A stretch of 64,000 bases of DNA, from NCBI GenBank assembly GCA_958510825.1, contig OY294044.1, positions 103,888,893-103,952,892 on the forward strand, given 5' to 3'. The notes beneath the pieces were generated by a model. The model saw nothing but the letters and a program-made list of their open reading frames with translations, was not told the origin of the DNA and searched no databases. This DNA comes from Brachypterus glaber (Eukaryota; Arthropoda; Insecta; Coleoptera; Kateretidae). Every line of letters starts with the position of its first letter. Position 1 is the first letter of the stretch. Of the stretch, positions 11,280 to 22,343 are shown one piece after another. Both the position numbers and the translations under genes were made by a program.

Positions 11280-11782
11280 AGATAAGTTTTGCGTTAAAAT
11301 TACATAAAGTTTATTAGTTTTTCTTAATATTTGACCAGTTTTTATCAACTTAGTTAAATTAAAACTGCTCGATCTGTTGTTAAATATTTAAACCTGATAT
11401 CTGTCACAACAATCTGAGATAACCTTCAATTTTTGCATTATCATTTGTAAATATGTGCTAAAATTAAATAAAAATCTTTTTTAAGTACTTATTTGATAAA
11501 ATTATTAAATAACATTAATTGCTTTATTTAAAAATATGTGTTTTGTTGCATTTACAATGTCGAGTCACAAAAAAAATTGTTTTTAACCTTTCCGCAGTTT
11601 AAAGCTATACAGTGTGTCATATTTGCAGTCGAAAAAAAAGTATAGTCCACAACACGTATGGAATAGTGATTCCGCGCTCGCGGGACCGTCATACTCGCCT
11701 GCCAGCTCGTATGACAAACTTTCCTCTCGTGCGGAATATTGTCTATTCCATACTAGTTATAGAATATACTATTTTTTAAAGC
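11280..11782 (+). repeat. Hairpin-ended repeat H, copy 1 (5'-truncated)
   Basis: It matches the right ~500 bp of the fuller copies at 47327..48038 and 51737..52455, including ACAATGTCGAGTCACA and a GC-rich terminal hairpin. The hairpin arms here begin CGTATGGAATAGTGATTCCG and end ATTCCATACTAG. A 69-codon frame at 11614..11823 follows from nucleotide conservation and is not called as a gene. Confidence 0.8.
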
Positions 11783-11829
11783 TTCTGCAGTTGTTTTTTT
11801 TTATTTTCTACCCATTAGAATAAAGATCT

Positions 11830-12690
11830 TTATCTATAAGTTTATTGTTAATGTAGTAAAGTTTTAGGTGATTACCAGTATTCGGCGTAAACTCAGTTAT
11901 GACTGTTGAAAATAAATACAGAAACATAGGCTTACGGAATAATTTTGCCGAATTCTGAGGGAAGTTTTTTATAGGGGTCACTAAACCGAAGCATTTGAGG
12001 ACTAATTTGTTACACACAACAATATAGACTATACATATTAACTATATATATATATATATATCGGTGTTTTTCAAATACAAAAACAATATTCGAGTTTTAT
12101 CTTTAAAGAATACGAAAGTTTATAATTTTTATTTATCGATAACTTTTTTCCCACCTTACTCGTTTAAATAGAATCATTAAAAAAAATCAAGATAAAAAGA
12201 AATAAAAATGTAAAGATTTAATGCGAGTACTGAAAATTCGCCGAGTACTGGTGATTACAAATAAATTTGAATACAGTAAAAAATAAAATTTGGCAATAAT
12301 TGACTCACGCACCTTAATTAAATTTTAGGTTGATCAGTATACTTGTCTTTAGCAGAAAGTAAAAATTACCATGTATTTAGTAATAAGCAGTCATCGGCAA
12401 ATTTCCAGTGCTCGCATAGGCGCCGCGTCGATTCTATCGTTGACGCGAGGTTTTAAATATTTACATTTTTATTTTCTTCGAAAAACACCGATATATTTAC
12501 ATATTTATAGTTAATATGTATATTCAATGTTGTTGTGTGTAACAAATTAGTCGTCAAATGTTTCGATTTTTTGACCTTTATAAAAAATTCCCTCATAATT
12601 CGGCAAAATTATTCCTTAAGCCTATGTTTCTGTGTTATTTTTAACGTTGATGAGTCATAACTAAATTTATTCCGATTAATGGTAATAAGC
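11830..12690. mobile_element. Foldback element, arms about 200 bp
   Basis: 11868..12075 and 12478..12675 are inverted repeats. Matching landmarks include TCGGTGTTTTTC / GAAAAACACCGA, GTTACACACAACAA / TTGTTGTGTGTAAC and GAAACATAGGCTTA / TAAGCCTATGTTTC. The spacer is about 400 bp and non-coding. A (TA)n run sits in the left arm. Confidence 0.8.
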
Positions 12691-13740
12691 GATAAAATCA
12701 AGTGACTTTTTGGAAAATCTCCTAGATATGATCGTGACGTTTTTAACTTGCTGGATTACCTAAATATACTTTAGTTTATAAACTTTTTAAAACTTAGTCT
12801 ATTAATTCATTAACCAAAAAAAAAAGTTGTATTCAAGTTCCAGACAGTAAATAATATATATTACTCTTTTGTATCCACTTGCGTAAAAACATAGAAATTA
12901 GTCTTTTTGTCTGTAGTAAAAAATATTATGTGAGACAAGCCGTGAAGATATTTAATGCCTTGTATTGCGTAGACTTAGGGCCACTAGCACCAACTTTTGG
13001 TCTGGGATTATCTCAGCTAAACCGAGTTTAAGTAAAAATGCTGCGTTCTGATTGGTCGGCCGTCGTTAATCCAAGTTTAAAATTAAATCATCATAGCTGC
13101 AAGTGTCCCTTAGAAGTTTAAATTCTGACTTAGTATATTACATACTGAGGTGGAAAATGTTTTATTTCCTGAGGGAAAGTTAGCTAACCCCGCAGTCTGC
13201 TAATTCCCGAAGGAAAAATGAAATTTTTCGCCGAGGTTTGTATACTACTTTATTTACAATTTCTACCTATTTTATTAACAATTGTATATTTTATGTTCCA
13301 CCACAAAACTGACACCATCTTTAAATTTATAAACACTGGTGAAGTTAGTTACACATTTTTGCTTTATCAATGAATGTTACTTTTATTTAATATTAATAAT
13401 TTTAACAAATATAAATATATTGAATATAAATATTCATTCGACATAAATAGTAAATATTCGACTAAAAAAGTATAAAAATAACGTAATTTATTTACTTCGT
13501 TAAATTAAATGTTGAAATTTAAATGTTATTTTAAAAAAATAAGTACTTAAAACTATTTTTGCTCTAACATTTTAATAAATTTAAGTTTTTGACATATTTA
13601 AAGTGAAGTGAAGTGACGTAAAGTTAGTCACAGGACAGTTCCCGGCCGAGGGATAGAAATATTGTGTTTCAAACTTTTAAAGTTAACAGTAATCGATTAG
13701 CTTATTTTTAAATATTTGTAAATAATAGTTATTTATGGTA
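12691..13740. other. Unassigned
   Basis: Contains a degraded GTGAAGATAT module at about 12936..12960 and a short hairpin with TTTCCTGAGGGAAAG at about 13168. Otherwise AT-rich with no gene. Confidence 0.4.
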
Positions 13741-14058
13741 CTAGTGGGTAAAGTAAGATATTGCCCATGAGAAAATTAACCTGCGAGGCGTCAGCCAAGC
13801 AGGTCAATTTTCGAGAGGGCAATATCGGTTTACTCATGAGTGCCAAACAAGGTTTTATCCAATAAATAGCTTAGAAATTCATATTTTTATTAAAAAATTT
13901 AATGACATTTACAAGAAAATAATTTGACAAGTGACAGTTGAGTGGGTAAAATAAATAATTATCCACTCAATTAAGTAAAAGCCACGCGGGGGTTATTATT
14001 GAGTTTATCTATTTAAAATAAAGCTGGTAATTGTCTTATTATCTGTATGTATTGGATA
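13741..14058 (+). repeat. Dispersed repeat with terminal hairpin, copy 1
   Basis: It contains a strong hairpin at about 13758..13830 (GATATTGCCCATGAGAAAAT paired with a TTTTCGAGAGGGCAATATC arm). It then continues through GACAAGTGACAGTTGAGTGGG to a TACATACAGATAATAAG-complementary end. A second copy in opposite orientation lies at 27536..27802. Confidence 0.75.
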
Positions 14059-14600
14059 AAATAATTTTACTTTCCTAAATATTTTTAAAATAGTTTTTTT
14101 TATTATTTTCTGGCTAAAACTGTTTAAGAAGCAAGGTGTAATAATTTAAACGTATCAAATTACCTAGTATTATCATAGACAAGGAAAGACCTCCAAAGCC
14201 GTTGCGGAATACTGTGATAAATGTGCCTAGCGCATCTGAGCTAAACATGCACATGCGCACTACTATTGTTGTTTTTGAAGAGTATTTTTAACTTTAGTTT
14301 TAGGTGTCAAATAAAAATTGTAAAAAATTCAACAAAAAACAATAATTATCTACGAAGAAACGTCGAAATAATTTTTTTTAAATTATTTTATAAGAATTTT
14401 TCGAGGTTTATTTGAGTTTCGGGATTTTGTGCACCTACTTTGAGTACACCAGGAATTGACCCTTTGCTCTTCATAAAGCAAAAATACGCGTCATGTTTAA
14501 AGTTATAAACAAATGCAGCAAAAAACAATTAAAACACCTTAGAAGTCGAAAAATGAACAGAAACAAACCACGATCTGACAGTACTGACAGTATAAACAAA
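14059..14600. other. Unassigned
   Basis: No gene or repeat supported. Confidence 0.35.
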
Positions 14601-14604
14601 CTAC

Positions 14605-14722
14605 TAATAATTCGTCACCCCAGTATTGGTTTGCCATATCTCTATTTTTTGGACATTTTAAGATTTTTACTGGGGGATTTTTGGAGATAAGACAAATAAA
14701 TACTGGGGTGATGAATTGTTTT
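14605..14722. repeat. Small foldback, about 118 bp
   Basis: ATTCGTCACCCCAGTATT and AATACTGGGGTGATGAAT are inverted repeats; the arms continue to GCCATATCTC / GAGATAAGAC. Likely a short hairpin MITE. The overlapping short frames on both strands follow from this. Confidence 0.65.
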
Positions 14723-14934
14723 ACGACCGACAGCATTTCACAGCTTGCAGAGATGCACACTGCGCAAGGTCAGATATATTGCGTTACGTCATTTCGCTGC
14801 CCCGTTCTGTCACAAAATAATCTTGCGCAGGCTGGACTTTTAGTCCTCTTTTCTTCTCTATGACTATTATCCAATGTATAATATCCATTACTATAAAATC
14901 CAAAAAGCATTAAAGCCATGTTTAAATAGAGTAC

Positions 14935-15110
14935 GAATGTGAGTAATAATTTTTTAATCTTTGACAAGAAAATGGTAAAAGATATTTGTTTTAGCCTTAT
15001 TCGTTTTATTTACGGCCATTTTTATTACATTTACTTTTCATTGCAAATTTATTTCATATTAGTCTAACCTCTTTCACTGGTTTAACTAAAATACAGTGTG
15101 ATTTAAGAGG
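14935..15110 (+). repeat. Dispersed repeat R, copy 1
   Basis: About 175 bp is similar, in direct orientation, to 16810..17005. Shared words include GACAAGAAAATG, TTATTCGTTTTAT and TTTTTATTACATTTACTTTT. Function unknown. Confidence 0.7.
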
Positions 15111-15325
15111 AGGTAACATTTTTGGATATTGTAGCAAATTCTGTTTTATTTAAAAACAATTTATATCAGGTGAACCTTACTTTTGCCATTACTTATTACT
15201 ACATACGTAAAGTTTCTTACTTTACATACCACTGTCTGTTGCATGTTTAAGCAAATTTTTGTTTGTAACTGAATTATTAACACAGGCCCATAAAAAATAA
15301 TTAAGTGAGTTACCTACTCCTAAGG

Positions 15326-15463
15326 CCTATCCAGAAACTTGCATAAAATATAAGAAAGTGATGCCGTGATTGGCTTACAAGAAACATGGCGGCATATCAA
15401 GCCAATCACGGCATCGCATTGTTATGTATTATGTTCTTATGCGAGTCTGTGAATAGGCACTAT
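15326..15463. mobile_element. Hairpin MITE (GGCCTATCC type)
   Basis: The arms read GATGCCGTGATTGGCTT... and ...AAGCCAATCACGGCATC, extending to GGCCTATCCAGAAACTTGC and GAGTCTGTGAATAGGC tips. The whole element is a palindrome of about 140 bp. A cleaner relative is inserted in a SINE at 18089..18233 and a partial copy lies at about 17580..17675. Confidence 0.75.
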
Positions 15464-15779
15464 ATTTTTCTTATTACCTATTTATTTCACAAAATTAGAA
15501 AAGGATAGAATGATATTCCCTATATTTAAAAAGCAGACTTTAGTAGTTTCTGCGCATCGAGAGTATAAGTCCCGGATATCTGATTGGCTGAAAAAGTGCG
15601 TTCAACACACAAGCATTTGCCAACTTTTCCCACCAGCAACAGCAAAACTGAGCAAATAATGCAATAATGCAAAAAAAAATTGTTGTCTCAAACTTTTTTC
15701 TGTGTAACTTTTTTATAATTTTATTTTTGAAATATGATTCCTCAGGTCAAAATAGATAAAAAAAAGGTACAAAAATCAT
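15464..15779. other. Unassigned
   Basis: No gene or repeat supported. Confidence 0.3.
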
Positions 15780-16135
15780 TTGAATGTGAAATTTCATGGT
15801 TCGAGGACAAAAAAATTAAATACTAAAATATTGAAAAGCAAAATTTCAATATGCAGGGAGAATGAATATTAAAAACTAAGAAAAAAACCTCATATAAAGG
15901 TACTTTCAAAAATCAATCCTAAGAAATGGTCTCCTTAAAATGCTCCATTTTTGAAGGGCCATAGTATACTATGGCTACTAGTAGCTTTATAGCGATTTTT
16001 TGACCTACTTGTAAAGAAACTTTTTTTCTTAGTTTTTGATATAAAATAACCCTGCATCATTGAAATTTTGGTCTTCAACATTTTAGTATTTAATTTTTCG
16101 TCCTCGAACCGTGAAATTTCACCTTCAAATAATTT
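15780..16135. mobile_element. Foldback, arms about 125 bp
   Basis: GAAATTTCATGGTTCGAGGA and TCCTCGAACCGTGAAATTTC mark the outer arms. The arms continue through ATTAAATACTAAAATATTG / AACATTTTAGTATTTAAT to AAAAACTAAGAAAAAAA / TTTTTTTCTTAGTTTTT. The spacer is about 120 bp. Confidence 0.8.
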
Positions 16136-16809
16136 TTCTTGAAAAAGGTTAATCCTGATATATTCAAATTTCAGCCAAATCTGACCGAAACGACTTTTCC
16201 TTAAGACCTGCCGGCCGGGGGGTTAATTTTTTTTTAACTATATTTTTTAAAAAATAGTTTTTTTGCAAAAAGAAAATAAAAAAATATATTTTTTTATGTT
16301 TTAATAAAAAAAATATATATATATATAAAAAATATATATATATATATTTTTTAATTGCAGATATTTGGGAAAATTCAACATACTATTTACTGTAAATAGT
16401 ATATAATGGAATGCGTAGCATTACATACCTTCACGGCATGTTTTTTGTTTGTTTGTGGGCCGGTGTATTTTAGTAGTTATACCGTGCGATTATTAAGTTG
16501 TGTGCGTTTTACTGGCCACCGAGCTGTTGTACGTAGCAATCACATGGGCTTGTCGCGCACAACTCTAACAGAGGCGTGGCTTCAAACGAAGAGTATTTTC
16601 TTTTCAAACTGTTCGGCACTTTATAATTACGGTGTATTTTGTAGTTATTTTATAGCTAGTCTTAAAATTGAATTAATTACTTTTTAAATTAATGTTTGTT
16701 GAATTATTAGTCAAACAATTAATTAAACATATCGATTACCATTAAAGCTACAACATAGTTTTAATGCCTTTTAGCCTAAAAGGCACTAAAACCATTTAAA
16801 AAGCTTATG
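16136..16809. other. Low-complexity A/T, GTGAAGATATG module and unassigned tail
   Basis: 16240..16345 is A/T low complexity with (TA)n. 16385..16440 is an inverted copy of the GTGAAGATATG module. An open frame at 16406..16687 begins inside that module; its product is not recognised and it is not called. Confidence 0.5.
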
Positions 16810-17005
16810 AATGAAAGTAATAACTGTTTAATTTCTGACAAGAAAATGCTAAAAGCCATTCTTTATTGTTTTAGACTTATTCGTTTTATGCACGCCCATT
16901 TTTATTACATTTACTTTTCATTGCATATTTATTTCCTCTTTATAACCTCTTTTATTGATTTAACTTGACTGTAATAGGCAAAAACACAGAGTAATTTGAG
17001 GCAAA
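16810..17005 (+). repeat. Dispersed repeat R, copy 2
   Basis: Direct, diverged copy of 14935..15110; see that entry for shared words. Confidence 0.7.
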
Positions 17006-17243
17006 AAATATTCCCTAGTATAGGGATGTTTTTTTATAAAACCACTCTTTTATCAAGTGTGCCTTGATGTTTGGTGTGTGCTAAGCTTATCGATAGCTAG
17101 TTTGAATTTTTCTATAGAAAAATTAATGTTGGGTTAACTGGGTTGGGTTAGCTGAAAATATGCATTTTATATGATAACAATTCAGGATTATAATCAATCT
17201 TTATTTAAATTAGTTAAATTGATTGATATTTAATATTATTAAT

Positions 17244-17790
17244 TATAGTTCGTCCAATTATGCAAGATAGTAGTTTAAAATTCCCGCGATTTTTAAGCTA
17301 CATCATTGGTTAAAAACTCGTACCTTTTAACATATAAAATATTGTGACATTTTTTTGTCTATGACAATGATTGACGGTCGTTAAAGCTAATAAAAGAAGA
17401 GAAAGTTACATAAAAAAAATGGTTATACTTAATGCTATTTTGTATGGTATTGAAAAAGGTACTTTTTTGGTTTAATCTTCATACACTCACACTAAATTAG
17501 AATATTCTACATAATGTACAAACGTAAATTATATTAAACACAAGGAAAACGTCAAATTTTTAGGTTACAATTACAACTTCGGGCCTATCCAGATTCTTTT
17601 TTAGCTTTTTTAGCAACCATTATAAGATACATGACGACACATCAAGCCAATCCTGGCATTGCATTATTAGGAAAACAGTACCGACATCTGTTAAATTATT
17701 GATACACTACGATTTATGCTATTTATGCACTCTGTGGTGTAAAACGGTCCCCGTCCCTTACTATCTTGCATAACTGGACGGAGTATAGTG
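17244..17790. mobile_element. TIR element (family B), 547 bp
   Basis: The left end TATAGTTCGTCCAATTATGC and the right end CTTGCATAACTGGACGGAGTATAG are inverted repeats, preceded inward by CAAGATAGTAG. A partial hairpin MITE of the GGCCTATCC type lies inside at about 17580..17675. No coding frame. Confidence 0.72.
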
Positions 17791-18011
17791 AAGAACATAA
17801 TTCGGTAGTATTAAGTATTAAAATAAATATAATAAGTATTTTCTTAATTAGTGTGTTAAGTGGCTAAAATCACTTAATACAAGAGCTGAGAATTAAATTT
17901 CACCCAACACCCTTTAATTTTAAATAAAAATCTATAATTTAGCAAAAAATTATGAGAAAAAGATTAAATTTTCGATAAGGATAACATCACGATGTAAGAG
18001 ACCGATGCAAC

Positions 18012-18283
18012 TGGTTTGAAAGTCAGTATAAGCCGGTGGTTCCCTCTACTACTAGCCCACACAAGTCTTGGACTTAGAGGATGCTTAAGGGCATATACAC
18101 AGGCTCTCATAACAACATAGTACATAAGAATGCAATGCCGTGATTGGCTAGAAGTGCCGCCATGTATCCTGTAAGCCAATCACAGTACCGCATTCTTATG
18201 TACTATGTTGTTATGCGAGCTTGTGGATATGCCTTAATTAAGTAGAATACTACGAGGTTAAACAAACATGTAATGTAATGTAA
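18012..18283 (+). mobile_element. SINE, copy 2, 5'-truncated and interrupted
   Basis: Only the body after the tRNA-like head is present: TGGTTTGAAAGTCAG, AGCCGGTGGTTCCCTCTACT, ACACAAGTC, then after an insertion TAGAATACTACGAGGTTAAA and a (TGTAA)n tail. The head and GGCGCC junction are missing. A hairpin MITE at 18089..18233 splits it. Confidence 0.8.
18089..18233. mobile_element. 145-bp hairpin MITE inserted in a SINE
   Basis: TTAA occurs on both sides (18085..18088, 18234..18237), and removing the element restores the SINE word GATGCTTAATTAAG. TSD length is ambiguous because TA and TTAA both fit. The arms are almost perfectly complementary, e.g. CATAGTACATAAGAATGC and GCATTCTTATGTACTATG. 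Confidence 0.85.
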
Positions 18284-18469
18284 TCGGTCTCTCACACCAA
18301 CGACTTCGTAATTTTGGAAATATCGTCCTTAATTTTAGTGGTGGATTATGGTCGTTCTATGTACCTTTCAGTAACACGCGGATACACTTTATTATAAACT
18401 TAAACTCATAAAAGTACCATTTTGCAATTTTTGCTGGTAAGTTTCGGTTTCACACACCGATGTTACCCT

Positions 18470-19010
18470 TAACTTTGAAAACGACTGCAAGGATTTTGAC
18501 AAAATTCACTTACTAAGTATTTTTGGGTATGGGAAATGGATTTAGCTAGGTCTCCTCTTTGGGAAAATTCGGAAAACCCCAGAAAATTTAAAAAACGTAG
18601 AATTCGGGTAAAAATGGGACTAATTACGTCGAAGTTTACCAAGTTGGCACGATATTTTCGGGTACAAACCATTATTTACCTGGTTTGACTGGGAAAAATT
18701 GGGAAAATTCGGAAAAACTCAATATATAAACTTAATAATGTAGCTTTAAGGGGAGTTAATTTTAATTTACGGCTATAAGGATTTGTACAAAATCCAACTC
18801 TGTAGTACATTTGGGAATGGGTGATTAGGAAAACTCGGAAAACCCCGGAAAATTAAAAAAACTGGGTAAAATGATGCTAATTTAAAACTTACCAGGGTAG
18901 TGTACCACTATTTTCGAGTACAGGAAATCGATATAGCTTAGGTCTTTACCCTGAAAAAAATATGAAAAATTAGGGAAATCTGAAAAAAAAAATGGAAAAA
19001 TAAGAAAGTG
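18470..19010. repeat. Degenerate tandem array, period about 128-140 bp
   Basis: The core GGAAAATTCGGAAAA recurs near 18561, 18701, 18829 and 18969. Neighbouring words (TTTGGGTATGGG / TTTGGGAATGGG, TATTTTCGGGTAC / TATTTTCGAGTAC) recur at about twice that spacing, suggesting a two-unit higher-order repeat. Confidence 0.7.
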
Positions 19011-19461
19011 AGATAAAATGACGAACTGCTGTTATTTATGCACCTCAACAACGGAAAAACAACATATTTCTGCACTTAATACGAATAATTCCTTTGTTTG
19101 GACATGCCAAAATTTCTCCAAAAACAGTTACTAAAATATATATATATATTTTTTTTAACTTTATTTTGTACCTTTTTAAATAAATATATATAGTTAATTA
19201 ATTTTTAGTTTGCTATGAGTATTTTTATTTTTTTATGTTTTTATGTTAAAAAGTAGCAAATATTGCACCCTCAATTTTCACAACTTTCTACCAATTTACC
19301 GAAATTTACCACTCATTTTACTAACTGAACCGTGGATTTTCCAAACTCGCGTGATGGGGGGGGGGGGGTTGCGCCCTCCTACCACCCCCCATGGGAGCAG
19401 CCCTGCCTAAAACCTTAATCCACTGTTTCTATTTAGATTTTCTTTCCTAAAATGCTTTTAA
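19011..19461. other. Unassigned, with simple repeats
   Basis: (TA)n near 19137, T-rich stretches, and a G run near 19358. No gene supported. Confidence 0.35.
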
Positions 19462-20370
19462 CCCTTTCAGGACGGCACCATTTTGCCGCAGAGTGTCACA
19501 CAGACGGCTGTTTTTCACGTGCCCTGTGGACGAATGTCATATATATCGGTCACAGAAATGTACTTGTGGGACCCTTTATAAAAACGCAAAGAATTACTTT
19601 TTTTAATCAAAAAACTTTATTTTAATTCAAAATATATTTTTTTAACTAATAAACATTTAAAAAATATTAAAAGATATAATCAAACTTATCCAAAATATTC
19701 CTAAATATAAACATAAAACTCATTTACTTTTAGAAAAAAATGCCTAAAATATTTATTAGAATTTTTCCTTTGTGTGGTAGATCTGGAAACATGGAGTTAC
19801 ACACAAGCCTTTGTCACATTCTTTACACATATATCTGGAGACCTTTCTTTGTTTTTCTTTTGCTGTTGCGTGTGAGCATACAACACATCTTCATCATCAT
19901 CAATAGTTTGTTTGGGTCTTTAAGAGACAGGCGCAGCCTATGGCTCATTTATCTAAAAAAATACTTGATCTGTATTGATAGTTGGGGCAGTGAGTCTATG
20001 CTCACTGATGCGAGTTGCATCTGTCATAGTTTAGGGGGGAGTGAGTCTCAACACATCTTCTAGAGGCAGTTCTTGTCTTTTCAGTTGCTGGAACTAATGT
20101 GGGGAAATGCGCGCGCGCCTCTCTTGTTGAGTGTGTGCAATACAGACGAGCGTCACATATATCGGACAGTGGCCGATATATATGGCGCTAGTCCATACGC
20201 CAAATTTTCCAGTCATGATATATCAGTCAGTCGGCCCACAGCCAATTCAATTTTTCAATTCTGGCTGATTTATCATACAGCCGCCTTTAAAGCCTGACCT
20301 ATATATCGGTTAGCCGTCTGTGTGGCAATTTTCCCACTGTCAGATATATATGTCAACCGTCCTGAAAGGG
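19462..20370 (-). mobile_element. piggyBac-type element, internally deleted, 909 bp
   Basis: TTAA flanks both ends (19458..19461 and 20371..20374), and the termini are CCCTTTCAGGACGG and CCGTCCTGAAAGGG. This is the standard piggyBac signature. An internal repeat ACACAGACGGCT is also inverted between the two ends. A remnant of the transposase C-terminus is retained on the minus strand (19756..19890). The word ATATATCGG or its complement recurs at least five times near the ends, a candidate transposase-binding repeat. Most of the transposase, including the DDD catalytic domain, is gone. Confidence 0.9.
19756..19890 (-). pseudogene. piggyBac transposase C-terminal cysteine-rich domain
   Basis: Forty-four minus-strand codons ending in TAA read RCVVCS, then RYMCKECDKGLCVTPCF and QIYHT. 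That is the C-x2-C, C-x2-C, C-x3-C and H spacing of the cysteine-rich end domain of piggyBac transposases, which helps bind the element ends. The frame fails immediately upstream, where a run of ATGATG repeats puts stops in frame; a neighbouring frame there is open and acidic (DDDED), so a frameshift is likely. The location inside a TTAA-flanked element of matching type supports the call. Confidence 0.88.
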
Positions 20371-20374
20371 TTAA

Positions 20375-20910
20375 ATTAAAAATGTATTATTTTTTCTTAA
20401 TTTTTGATAAAGTTCTACTTTTTCAATTTATAATAGTAAACATTACGCCAATGCTTTTAGAGTAATTTTAATCTTCTTTGATCTTGCCAATATTAAACCA
20501 AACGGCAGCGAGATATAGTTGTTAAATAACAATTTTAAATCACCCAAATAACCAATAAGAGTTATTTTTTCACCACCAGCCTAAAAGCACATCTTTATTA
20601 CTGTTCTTTTCATTGGTAGAAATATTATTTCTCTACCTATGACGTCAGAGGTTCTAAAAATAATGAAATTGCACCATGGTTAATAATGAATTTTTATTCA
20701 GCTGTTTTGGCATCTGACGTTTCACATAATTATTAAATCACATTGCTATTTACAAGTGTCTTTAGGCACCAAATTTATTTATTGCATGATAAATTAAAAA
20801 ATACTAACTAACCTATAAAACATGTTTTACAAAAAACACTTCAAAAAGTGAAAATCATTGGTCCATCATATTCAACCATAGATTATACAACCCATATATT
20901 ACAGTAAGGA
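20375..20910. other. Unassigned
   Basis: AT-rich; no gene or repeat supported. Confidence 0.35.
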
Positions 20911-21039
20911 TCATATATTACTAGAGGTACAACCCCCATATATTGATTTTTGAGGCAATAGATTCTCCCTCACAGTTTTCGCCTGTCCCCTTATTTCTGG
21001 GGGAGTACCAGAATGATCACTTTGCATTTCACTTTCCAT
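20911..21039 (-). pseudogene. Possible N-terminal fragment of a Crypton/tyrosine-recombinase-like protein
   Basis: From ATG at 21039 the minus strand is open for 42 codons to TGA at 20911. It reads MESEMQSDHSGTPPEIR, then KTVRENLLPQKS. A leader ending in (N)LLPxKS followed by a Tyr-rich helix is a common N-terminus of Crypton-derived recombinase-like proteins in insects; this is recalled family knowledge, not a search result. After LLPQKS the homology stops within about ten residues, so it is a fragment. A stronger candidate of the same kind lies at 43932..44060. Too short to be certain. Confidence 0.4.
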
Positions 21040-21318
21040 TTTTATATATTTTATCACACTTAACACGGAAACACTTTCTAACTTAATAATTTTAGCAGAT
21101 CACCAGAAAATTTCTGCCAGAAATGTCAAGTTATTCATTTGTTTTTTTAAAGGCCGCGAACGGCCAGCGTGATATTTTAAATTTATAAGCTTTTTCATTA
21201 AATTTTAGTAAAACAAATAAATAAATAGCTAATTAATTGTACTGGTAGTGAAAAAAATACTATATTTTCCACGTGAGTGAAAATAAACTTCTCTCACTTG
21301 GTAAATAATATACTATTA

Positions 21319-21910
21319 TATACCAAGGGACTAAACTGGCTGTTTTAGTCCCGCTGCATTAGTGTTTCCTGAGCGAGCGTAGCGAGCGAGGGAAACATAA
21401 ATGCAAGGGACTAAAACAGCCAAGTTTAGTCCTGAGATATATGCACTATTTTTTGCAGGACCAAACATAATTTAGATAAATGTAGATAAAATTAAAATTA
21501 AAAACCACGCGTCTAAAATCGGTTGTTTTATTTTCGTAATTTAATCAAGATGCCTGTAAATTGCGAAAAGTCAGTTTCATGGCTATCGCGATTTCAATTG
21601 TTTTTTAATATGGTTGACACAAACGTCAAAAAAATGGACGAAGATAATAAATTTTAAGTTATGTATAAATTGTTATAACAATGTTATTTTTAAAGGTTTT
21701 CTTTGTTAAAATCAAATAAATTGGTTTGAATCGCCAATTTATTACAAAACACCACCAAACCTAATTTTTGAACCAGCAAAGCACATAGTAAGTATAATAT
21801 TTTAATATTATCAAGGTTGCCGTGATTTTTATTCCCTAGGGAGAAAAACGGCAACTTTAGTCCCGAAAATGCAAGCGTAAAATTATGTTTTAGTCTTGGT
21901 CGTGCAAAAA
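21319..21910. mobile_element. Element C, copy 1 (CCAAGGGACTAAAC termini)
   Basis: It starts TATACCAAGGGACTAAAC and ends GTTTTAGTCTTGGTCGTGC, imperfect inverted ends. Near the left end is a hairpin with GAGCGAGCGTAGCGAGCGAG. A 592-bp non-coding unit. The second copy (27949..28812) has the same length once its SINE is removed. The right end lies beside the tRNA-Gly terminator. Confidence 0.78.
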
Positions 21911-21914
21911 AAAA
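21906..21914 (-). terminator. RNA polymerase III terminator of tRNA-Gly
   Basis: Nine A on the plus strand, i.e. T9 on the tRNA strand, starts four bases after the tRNA 3' end. A T-run of four or more is the standard Pol III stop. Confidence 0.85.
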
Positions 21915-21918
21915 GTTA

Positions 21919-21990
21919 TGCGATGGCCGGGAATCGAACCCGGATCAACTGCTTGGAAGGCAACTATGCTGACCATTACACCACCATCGC
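21919..21990 (-). tRNA. tRNA-Gly, anticodon TCC, intronless
   Basis: The minus strand gives a 72-nt cloverleaf. The acceptor stem is GCGATGG with CCATCGC plus discriminator A. The anticodon stem GTTGC/GCAGT closes the loop CTTCCAA, so the anticodon is TCC and it reads GGA and probably GGG codons. The T arm has the perfect B box GGTTCGATTCC, and TGGTGTAATGG is a good A box, so Pol III promoter elements are internal. It is very close to other animal tRNA-Gly(TCC) genes and keeps every stem, so it looks functional rather than a SINE head. A T9 terminator follows. Element C ends just beyond the terminator. Confidence 0.97.
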
Positions 21991-22343
21991 ACATAGAAAA
22001 TTGCAATCTTTAAACCAAATAATTGATTATGTTAATTACTTAAAAATATGTATATAGGCCTTTGCCGTCTAAGGGAAAGCAAGGACGGATTTATTTCATT
22101 TTAAGGGGGGGCATCCATAAGGAAAAAAATTGCACTTTCACCAAAAATATAATTTTGAAGGTATTTCTATGCTAATATAACTCTGGGGGGAGGGGGGGCA
22201 TGGCCACTAGCGCTCTGATTTGGCTCTCTAGTAAGGCACTTAGTTACCATAGACTACTCCATCTGTTGACGTTCGCTTGTTATAGACGATTCGTCATCTT
22301 ACCCAATTCATCATCTTAGGGCCCTTTCCCCTAATAAGCAATA
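21991..22343. other. Unassigned
   Basis: Two G-rich runs (about 22105 and 22187), otherwise nothing supported. Confidence 0.3.

Noticed and set aside
14539..14967. Overlapping short frames on both strands between 14493 and 14967
   Set aside because: They follow from a small foldback (14605..14722) and lack domains.
19740..20297. Plus-strand open frames 19740..20063 and 20073..20297
   Set aside because: They are antisense to the piggyBac cysteine-rich domain or lie in the element's subterminal repeats.
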